A model generated the notes under the pieces. It worked only from the letters and a program-made list of their open reading frames with translations. It searched no databases and was not told the DNA's origin. From Flavipsychrobacter sp. (GTDB lineage Bacteria > Bacteroidota > Bacteroidia > Chitinophagales > Chitinophagaceae): a stretch of 6,656 nt of DNA. Of the stretch, positions 1-4,352 are shown in pieces. The stretch's first letter is position 1. Each line of letters starts with the position of its first letter. The DNA is taken from NCBI GenBank assembly GCA_021156265.1, contig JAJNBR010000162.1, positions 1 to 6,656 of the forward strand. The letters run 5' to 3'. Both the position numbers and the translations under genes were made by a program.

Positions 1-171
1 CTGCTGCTGTTGCGGTGGTGCCGAAGGTGATACCTGTTTATCGGCATAGTCCAGTATCTTATCCAGTTCGCCTTTATCCAGCCACACGCCGCGGCAATTT
101 GGGCAGTAATCTATTTCTACATTGTGCCTTTCCGCTATCAGCAGTGTTTCGTTACAGTTCGGACATTTCAT
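1..171 (-). CDS. TFIIB-type zinc-ribbon protein, 5' part only
   Basis: The ATG at 169-171 opens a reading frame that continues through the left edge, so only 57 residues are seen. The protein starts MKCPNC and has a second CPNC at residues 23-26, giving four zinc ligands (C3, C6, C23, C26). These are followed by RGVWLDKGELDKIL, the conserved RGxWLDxGEL core of the zf-TFIIB family. After the ribbon, from about residue 45, the chain becomes low-complexity and rich in Ser, Pro and Gln, ending in a glutamine run at the window edge. In this family that usually precedes a linker or further segment. No signal peptide is present, so a cytoplasmic protein is expected. Members are small and poorly characterised, and a specific role cannot be given. 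The gene lies 60 bp downstream of the asparaginase stop on the same strand, so co-transcription is possible. No Shine-Dalgarno sequence is visible, as is usual in Bacteroidota. The domain call is firm; function is unknown. Confidence 0.85.
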   Translation of the reverse strand, partial: MKCPNCNETLLIAERHNVEIDYCPNCRGVWLDKGELDKILDYADKQVSPSAPPQQQQ

Positions 172-231
172 GACTTCATCAGTTTAGGACGAATATAGGT
201 CCTTCCGTTATCGGCAAACGTTAAAGAAAAC

Positions 232-1260
232 TCAATCCCGGTACATCAATATCTCCTTTTCTCCCGTCGACTTGATATAGGCCCGGTACATGCCGCTGGT
301 ATTGAAAGGCATGGTGATGTTTCCTTCTTTGTCCACGCCTATCAGCCCGCCGTCACCACCCAGTGCAGGCAGTTTGGTCAGTATCATTTCTTTTGCGGCA
401 TCATCCAGCTTCATGCCTTTTAGTTCTATACGGTCGGCTACAGCCTTGGCCATGCCGAGGCGGATGAAGTACTCGCCCCAGCCGGTGCAGCTGATCGCGC
501 AGCTATTGTTATCGGCATAGGTGCCGGCACCTATTATGGGACTGTCGCCGATGCGGCCGAAGCGTTTATTGGTCATACCGCCGGTACTTGTTGCGGCAGC
601 CAGGTTACCGCTGGCATCCAGCGCCACTGCGCCTACTGTTCCATATTTGTTGTCGCGGTTCTCCGGGTCGTTGACCGATTTCTTTTGTTTGATCTCGCGT
701 ATCGAATCATCGCGGATAGCACCTTCCAGCGCGCGGCGACTGCGCTCAGTATGAAAATAGCTGTTGTCCACAATCGAACAATTGTTCTCTGCAGCAAACA
801 TCTCTGCACCCTTGCCCGCCATCATCACATGCCGGCTTTTTTCCATTACGGCACGGGCAGCACATATCGGGTTGCGCACGGTGGTGACACCTGCTACGGC
901 TCCCGCTTTCAGTGATTTACCATCCATGATGGAGGCATCCAGCTCACAATGGCCTTCGTGGGTCATCACGGCGCCTTTGCCGGCGTTGAAGAGCGAGTCG
1001 TCTTCAAGCACCATGATGCAGGCCTGCACGGCATCAACTGCCGATCCGCCGCGTACCAATATATTATAGCCCACGGTCAGGGCGCGTTGCAGTCCGTCTG
1101 TGTAAGCTTTTTCTTTATCCGGCGTCATGTTTTTGCGGTTCACGGAACCCGCGCCGCCGTGTATGACAAGTACAAACTTAGCGTCCTTGTCTACCAGTTT
1201 GGTTTGGGCCAGGGCCGGGATCGCGGCTATTATGAATAGGTATGTTAGTAACTGCTTCAT
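232..1260 (-). CDS. iaaA: Exported isoaspartyl peptidase / L-asparaginase (Ntn-hydrolase, asparaginase_2 family)
   Basis: The enzyme hydrolyses L-asparagine and beta-aspartyl (isoaspartyl) dipeptides. It matures by self-cleavage into alpha and beta subunits, exposing an N-terminal threonine. The 342-residue chain has HGGAG near residue 35, the NAGKG and ELDASIMDG blocks (about 92-114), and the cleavage motif GTVGAVALD. Thr208 there is the expected nucleophile. The beta subunit holds STGGMTNK, GRIGDSP (R236 and D239), CTGWGE (T259, G260) and a C-terminal PFNTSGMYRA. These align with the substrate-binding Arg, Asp, Thr and Gly of E. coli IaaA. Residues 1-19 (MKQLLTYLFIIAAIPALAQ) form a signal peptide, so the enzyme is probably periplasmic, unlike cytoplasmic E. 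coli IaaA. I chose the ATG at 1258-1260; a TTG nine bases upstream would only put three residues before the signal peptide. Length and motifs are complete. Glycosylasparaginase activity is the main alternative within the same fold. Gene symbol given by homology. Confidence 0.93.
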   Translation of the reverse strand: MKQLLTYLFIIAAIPALAQTKLVDKDAKFVLVIHGGAGSVNRKNMTPDKEKAYTDGLQRALTVGYNILVRGGSAVDAVQACIMVLEDDSLFNAGKGAVMTHEGHCELDASIMDGKSLKAGAVAGVTTVRNPICAARAVMEKSRHVMMAGKGAEMFAAENNCSIVDNSYFHTERSRRALEGAIRDDSIREIKQKKSVNDPENRDNKYGTVGAVALDASGNLAAATSTGGMTNKRFGRIGDSPIIGAGTYADNNSCAISCTGWGEYFIRLGMAKAVADRIELKGMKLDDAAKEMILTKLPALGGDGGLIGVDKEGNITMPFNTSGMYRAYIKSTGEKEILMYRD

Positions 1261-1418
1261 TGGGTACAATGTACAACGTTTAGTCTGAACCTCAGATTAG
1301 GCTGATTAGCCTGTTTCCTTGGGTTGGGGCCATATTGTTTTTGTTACTGCACGGTGGATTCGGGCTTTTTTGAGATCGCGTACGCGGTGCGCCTGGGCCG
1401 GGTTTGTGGCTGAAATTG
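1261..1418. promoter_or_regulatory. Asparaginase upstream region with short palindromes
   Basis: This gap lies between the stop of the terminase-like gene and the asparaginase start, both on the minus strand. Seen directly: an 11-bp interrupted palindrome GTACAATGTAC at 1264-1274, just before the start codon; an imperfect stem at 1281-1299 (TCTGA-ACC-TCAGA core); and AGGCT-GATT-AGCCT at 1299-1312, which is also a near-perfect 9-bp tandem repeat (GATTAGGCT then GATTAGCCT). A perfect 10-bp palindrome, CGCGTACGCG, sits at 1377-1386. No exact Bacteroidota -7 box (TAnnTTTG) was found on the minus strand here; TAAACGTTG next to the start has one base too many. The promoter is therefore not assigned. 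The palindromes could be operator or leader structures, or chance. Confidence 0.25.
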
Positions 1419-2186
1419 TTACAGGATGTTGTCGGATTTGAACGACATCAATTCCCCCTTTGAAGGGGCGGAGGCCTGCCAATTTGCTACGCCAGCGTCG
1501 GGCGGGGGGAATGTCTGCGCCACATGGGTGTCATCTGCCCGTGTTACACTACATCCCCCTGTCAATGCTGCGCCTTGACGTCCCCCTTCTAAGGGGGAAT
1601 TTTTTCTGACTTGTTTATTTTGTAACAATGTCGTTTCTGAGTGGTCTGCTGAAATGATTGCCTGCATTATGTTAGCTGGTGAATTTATTACAGAATGTAC
1701 CGTTTTTTCGCGTGGTAACAAGCTGGCCATGATGCGGGCGAAGCGGCGCTCGATGAGGGGCCAGTTGTCGTAGCCGGCTTCGAGGCGGAGGTCGAGAACG
1801 ACTGCGTTGAGGATTGTGCCGGCGGCGGGGTCTTCTTCTACGGTCACAGTTTGTCCGTTAACAATGAAATTGCGTTTCTTTCGCAACTTCCTCATCATCA
1901 CCTTATACAACACGCGACGCATCTCCAGCCGGCGTTCATTCTGCCGCCGTTCGCGTGCTGCGCCTTCTTCCAGCGCTCGCTTGTGCGCAACTGCCCTGCG
2001 TTCCTTTAGTATAGGCTCTATGCGTTGCCGGATATGCGGGTAGTTATACAGCCTGTGACCCCCTACCCTGGCAGATGCCGCATTTGCTTTGGGGTAAGCG
2101 GTATGGTATGCTTTGGTTGGATCTTCCTGCTGTAGCATACTGCGGATAAAGACCTCGTGCTGAGGCTTCCAGTAGGGTTGTCTCAT
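1419..2186 (-). CDS. Terminase small-subunit-like protein with a repeat-encoded C-terminus
   Basis: The predicted protein has 255 residues and starts at the ATG at 2184-2186 (MRQPYWKPQHEVF). The frame is open for 57 codons upstream, but that extension has no sensible start, would overlap the divergent gene at 2326, and would cross the likely promoter. Residues 10-62 resemble the HTH region of phage terminase small subunits: a FIRSMLQ helix, then TKAYHTAYPKANAASARVGGHRL, then YPHIRQRIEPIL, the usual TxAYxxAYP / RLxxxPxIRxRI layout. Residues 63-105 are a strongly basic, Arg/Glu-rich probable helix or coiled coil. Residues 106-160 contain NGQTVTVEEDP and a second conserved-looking block ending in RFARIMASLLP. 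Residues 196-246 (NSPLEGG to PSKGEL) are translated from the inverted-repeat element at 1450-1601, and nine residues follow before TAA. The natural C-terminus was therefore probably near residue 195. No large terminase, portal or capsid gene is nearby, so a packaging role is not supported. DNA binding is the safest inference. Confidence 0.6.
   Translation of the reverse strand: MRQPYWKPQHEVFIRSMLQQEDPTKAYHTAYPKANAASARVGGHRLYNYPHIRQRIEPILKERRAVAHKRALEEGAARERRQNERRLEMRRVLYKVMMRKLRKKRNFIVNGQTVTVEEDPAAGTILNAVVLDLRLEAGYDNWPLIERRFARIMASLLPREKTVHSVINSPANIMQAIISADHSETTLLQNKQVRKNSPLEGGRQGAALTGGCSVTRADDTHVAQTFPPPDAGVANWQASAPSKGELMSFKSDNIL
1450..1601. repeat. 152-bp fold-back (MITE/REP-like) element with nested inverted repeats
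   Basis: The outer ends, AATTCCCCCTTTGAAGGGGC (1450-1469) and the complement of 1582-1601, match at 18 of 20 positions. Each end is itself a near-palindrome (CCCCTT-TG-AAGGGG and CCCCCTT-CT-AAGGGGG). Inside, GGGGGAATGT (1505-1514) pairs with ACATCCCCC (1551-1559) with one bulged base. Inside that, ACATGGG (1522-1528) pairs with CCCGTGT (1538-1544), including one G-T pair, around a 9-base loop. A GTCAA...TTGAC pair lies at 1561-1579. The element has no transposase gene and no clear target-site duplication. It lies wholly within the 3' end of the terminase-like ORF and is open in that frame. The length and structure suggest a non-autonomous mobile or intergenic repeat. Copies elsewhere in the genome are expected but cannot be seen here. 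Confidence 0.75.
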
Positions 2187-2325
2187 GGCTAAGACGGGTT
2201 TATAGTCTATAGCAAATTTACGAAAAAATATAGATATTGTGCAGCGTAACATACATGTCAATGGCATGACAAAGGATACAGTAGAAATATAATATATTGT
2301 TTTAATTTTACTGGAAATAAGCTCT
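2187..2325. promoter_or_regulatory. Divergent promoter region between the terminase-like and propeller genes
   Basis: This AT-rich 139-bp region separates two start codons facing outward. For the minus-strand gene, TAAATTTG (plus-strand CAAATTTA, 2213-2220) matches the Bacteroidota -7 box TAnnTTTG exactly and lies 26 bases from the ATG. No convincing TTTG sits about 19 bases further upstream. For the plus-strand gene the nearest candidate is TAATTTTA, roughly 30 bases before ATG 2326, with one mismatch. A 16-bp interrupted palindrome TGTCA-N6-TGACA at 2256-2271 lies near the middle and could bind a dimeric regulator serving one or both genes. Confidence 0.4.
2213..2220 (-). promoter_or_regulatory. 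-7 promoter box TAAATTTG for the terminase-like gene
   Basis: Exact match to the Bacteroidota sigma-70 type -7 consensus TAnnTTTG on the minus strand. It is placed to give a leader of about 20 bases before the ATG at 2186. The -33 element is not recognisable, which lowers confidence. Confidence 0.4.
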
Positions 2326-3903
2326 ATGTTTAAGATCGCCGTTTTAGCCATCAGCATTTTCCTGGGCGCAAGCGCTGCCGCGCAGGTTGTCCAGAAAGTT
2401 GCAGATATAAATCCTACGGGAGACGATTACATCATTTTCGGAATGGTTTTTAATGGCAAATTGTTTTTTCAGGCTGCTGATGATATTCATGGAAGCGAAC
2501 TATGGGTACACGATGCGCAAACCGGAACTACTCACATGTTCCTGGATATTAATCCTACAGGAGGTTCTTCACCTTCAAATTTTTTTATTTACGGGGGTAA
2601 ATTGCTCTTTAGCGCAAATGACGGGAGCAATGGTACGCAGATATGGTCGTTGGATAGCGCTGGTGTTGTTAACATGATATCCAATATAACCGGGCCGTAC
2701 TTCCTATTCGCCAACCGTATAGTAGTTAACAATAAACTGTACTTTCTTTCTTCAGATCTTTCGGGTAGTGATATATGGGAAACAGATGGCACTCTTGCAG
2801 GTACCCAACGCCTGAAAGATATTACGGGCCATAATTTTTACGATACTTATGAGATGACCGCTTACAACAATAAGATCGTGTTTGATGCAAAGAACGGGCC
2901 GGATAACCGGGAGCTATGGATCAGCGACGGGACTGCTTCCGGTACCTATATTCTTAAGGATATCAATCCTTACGGCAGTAGCAACATTAGTAGTTTTTGC
3001 CTGTTTAACAACAAACTCTATTTTAGTGCAGTAAACGAGCCCTGGGCCAACAACATCGTACATCATAAACCGTGGGTCACCGATGGCACCGCTTCCGGCA
3101 CCCAAATGCTTAAGGATATAAATACCGAGGCTACTTTCCCACTGAACTTTTATGCCCTAAGTAACCGGTTACTTTTTACAACAAGACATGCAAATACCAG
3201 CGTTCTATCAAAATGCTGGACAAGTGATGGTACAAATGCCGGTACCGAGATGCTTTACCCTATAGGCGGCGATTTTGAATATCTTTTCACATATAAGGAT
3301 CGGTTGTTCCTTTCCTGGAATAATCAGTTATGGGTCACCAATGGTTTTAGCAATGGAACGTATACGCTTAAGGATATACAACCCAGTTTATTAATAGACC
3401 AAAGCGTCTTGCTATATGACAGGTTGTACTTCCTCTCGTATTCCGAAGGCCCTTATGGCAAAGAAAAGAATATTTGGTCGACAGATGGAACAACTTCCGG
3501 AACCGTAAAGGTAACGCAGAACGCCAATATCAATTATTTACGCGAAACATACGAGCTGGTTGAGTACGATAACTGGATATATTTTCGCGCAAATTATGAT
3601 GGCACAGGATACGCTCTGTACAGACTCTATGCCTTTCCGACCGGTATCGATGATAAGATCAAAAACGGAAACACAGTGTCAGTATATCCTAATCCCTCTG
3701 ATGGCAATTTCTCTGTTCAATTGAAAGAATCAGGCATAAAAACCACCATCTCAGTAGTTAACACACAAGGCCAGCAAGTATACCAGTCTGAAAGCAACCG
3801 TAATGTCGAGCATTTACAATTATCATTGCCCCCAGGAATTTATTTTTTAAAATACCAGTCTGGCGATGGCTGTGGTAGCTTACCATTCTCTGTAATCAAA
3901 TAA
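2326..3903 (+). CDS. Secreted ELWxTDGT-repeat (probable beta-propeller) protein with T9SS type A sorting domain
   Basis: The 525-residue protein starts MFKIAVLAISIFLGASAAAQ, a signal peptide with probable cleavage after Ala19 or Gln20. Eight repeats follow, each centred on (E/Q)LW-x-TDGT-x(2)-GT-x(2)-LKDI. The tryptophans are at W60, W107, W151, W198, W250, W298, W336 and W384, about 38-52 residues apart. A degenerate ninth unit lies near 427-436. Between repeats is a hydrophobic (N)NKLYF(S/L) strand. This spacing fits the blades of a seven- or eight-bladed beta-propeller, as in other Bacteroidota ELWxxDGT-repeat proteins. From about residue 450, VSVYPNPSDGNFSVQL through GIYFLKY to the end is a typical T9SS type A C-terminal domain. 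The protein should therefore cross the outer membrane by the Por/Gld system and be released or anchored at the surface. No catalytic motif is visible, so ligand binding or adhesion is an inference. The gene diverges from the terminase-like gene. The start is well supported by the signal peptide. Confidence 0.9.
   Translation: MFKIAVLAISIFLGASAAAQVVQKVADINPTGDDYIIFGMVFNGKLFFQAADDIHGSELWVHDAQTGTTHMFLDINPTGGSSPSNFFIYGGKLLFSANDGSNGTQIWSLDSAGVVNMISNITGPYFLFANRIVVNNKLYFLSSDLSGSDIWETDGTLAGTQRLKDITGHNFYDTYEMTAYNNKIVFDAKNGPDNRELWISDGTASGTYILKDINPYGSSNISSFCLFNNKLYFSAVNEPWANNIVHHKPWVTDGTASGTQMLKDINTEATFPLNFYALSNRLLFTTRHANTSVLSKCWTSDGTNAGTEMLYPIGGDFEYLFTYKDRLFLSWNNQLWVTNGFSNGTYTLKDIQPSLLIDQSVLLYDRLYFLSYSEGPYGKEKNIWSTDGTTSGTVKVTQNANINYLRETYELVEYDNWIYFRANYDGTGYALYRLYAFPTGIDDKIKNGNTVSVYPNPSDGNFSVQLKESGIKTTISVVNTQGQQVYQSESNRNVEHLQLSLPPGIYFLKYQSGDGCGSLPFSVIK
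2497..3603 (+). repeat. Eight tandem ELWxTDGTxxGT protein repeats
   Basis: The repeats are visible at protein level (residues about 58-426). The best copies are RELWISDGTASGTYILKDI (residues 195-213) and KPWVTDGTASGTQMLKDI (248-265). At DNA level they have diverged, apart from short runs such as GATGGCAC and TCCGG(C/T)AC. This suggests an old duplication rather than recent slippage. Copy 1 (VHDAQTGT) and copy 2 (SLDSAGV) have lost most of the TDGT signature. Copy 7 has TNGFSNGT. Confidence 0.85.
3679..3900 (+). other. T9SS type A C-terminal sorting domain (part of the propeller CDS)
   Basis: Residues about 452-525 carry the family features in order: SVYPNPSDGNFSVQL, a TTISVVNTQGQQVYQ strand pair, a polar LQLSLPPGIYFLKY segment, and a final strand ending FSVIK. 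This matches the Por_Secre_tail layout recognised by the type IX machinery. It is normally removed by the PorU sortase after export. Confidence 0.9.
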
Positions 3904-3904
3904 C

Positions 3905-3927
3905 TATTGATAGTCCTGACTATAATA
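3905..3927 (+). terminator. AT-rich hairpin immediately after the propeller gene
   Basis: TATT-(G)-ATAGT pairs with ACTAT-AATA around a CCTG loop: nine base pairs with a single bulged G, starting two bases after the TAA stop. It has little GC and no following T-run. It could be a 3'-end stabilising structure or a weak terminator rather than a classic intrinsic terminator. Confidence 0.3.
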
Positions 3928-4123
3928 TGCAATTCGTCGAGCACTTCGTAGGTATTTACCATTACCACAATCTCGTATTTCCCATTAGCGGAGGTCCCGC
4001 TTCTGTGATCTCAAAAAATTAATGCTGAGCGTAATCGCTGAGAATGAATTTCTTACCTCAGCGTCTTAGAATAATTGGCAGAGAAACTACTCACCTCTTC
4101 CGTTATTGTCGTTTCTGTTTATT

Positions 4124-4131
4124 TAGTTTTG
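4124..4131 (+). promoter_or_regulatory. Candidate -7 box TAGTTTTG for the M4 peptidase transcript
   Basis: Exact match to TAnnTTTG on the plus strand, about 220 bases before the M4 start. The nearest TTG upstream (4106-4108) is only 15 bases away instead of about 19, so the -33 element is poor. If used, it would make a long leader containing the hairpin at 4266-4283. Confidence 0.25.
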
Positions 4132-4265
4132 GCTTCACAAGAGTCACCACGAAGAGCTAATCACAGAAGCACAGTCATTCACCAGGGATAGTCATTTTTA
4201 TTTTTTCAAGAGAGTAATAACAAAGTTTAAGACCCGGCAGATTTTTTGGTTAAGGCGTCGTTTTG

Positions 4266-4283
4266 CCATACCCATTGGTATGG
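4266..4283 (+). promoter_or_regulatory. Perfect hairpin in the M4 leader
   Basis: CCATACC-CATT-GGTATGG forms a 7-bp perfect stem with a 4-base loop, ending about 70 bases before the M4 start codon. A second small stem, GCTT-ACC-AAGC (4294-4304), follows directly, alongside the palindrome GCATGC (4288-4293). No T-run follows, so it is not an intrinsic terminator. An operator or an mRNA leader structure are the options. Confidence 0.35.
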
Positions 4284-4352
4284 ACGAGCATGCGCTTACC
4301 AAGCTCTGCACCTATGTCAGTTTTTCCTATTGTTCACCATAACACCATTGCA

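Larger units (their letters stand above)
3904..4352. other. Gene-free region of about 450 bp upstream of the M4 peptidase
   Basis: I see no credible gene on either strand. Short open stretches on the minus strand lack a start context and a family resemblance. Seen directly: an AT-rich hairpin just after the propeller stop (3905-3927); CGCTGAG (4036-4042) facing CTCAGCG (4057-4063), with a third related copy GCTGAG at 4024-4029; an exact TAnnTTTG box (TAGTTTTG) at 4124-4131; a T-rich tract near 4194-4207; and a perfect hairpin at 4266-4283. The stretch around 4139-4185 reads, on the minus strand, like the CTTCGTGGTGAC-type degenerate spacer text seen in some Bacteroidota intergenic regions. 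That resemblance is from memory and weak. The region probably combines the 3' end of one transcript with the promoter and leader of the next. Confidence 0.5.

Noticed and set aside
685..1239. Plus-strand open frames of 76-101 codons across the asparaginase
   Set aside because: All lie antisense to a gene with intact catalytic motifs and show no domain or start context of their own.
1258..1269. TTG start for the asparaginase three codons upstream
   Set aside because: The ATG at 1260 gives a standard signal peptide; the extension adds only Met/Leu-Tyr-Pro with no support.
1366..1377. Shared 12-mer GATCTCAAAAAA here (minus strand) and at about 4008-4019 (plus strand)
   Set aside because: Short and A-rich, with flanks that do not match, so most likely coincidence.
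2187..2357. N-terminal extension of the minus-strand terminase-like ORF to 2357
   Set aside because: It would overlap the divergent plus-strand start at 2326 and cover the AT-rich promoter with an exact -7 box. The encoded stretch has no family resemblance.
3844..4012. Minus-strand frame of about 55 codons spanning the end of the propeller gene and the following spacer (NGKYEIVVMVNTYEVLDEL)
   Set aside because: It looks mildly protein-like but begins right after a stop with no good start and runs antisense into the sorting domain. Chance or a decayed fragment is as likely.
4265..4315. tRNA-like text on the minus strand (GCTTGGTAAGCGCATGC)
   Set aside because: It resembles a D-arm by eye, but there is no T-loop (GGTTCGAATCC-like), no acceptor stem and no anticodon arm in place.
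4254..4352. Longer N-terminus for the M4 peptidase from ATG 4290 or 4314
   Set aside because: The extra residues would precede a normal signal peptide and include the hairpin region. Kept only as an alternative start.
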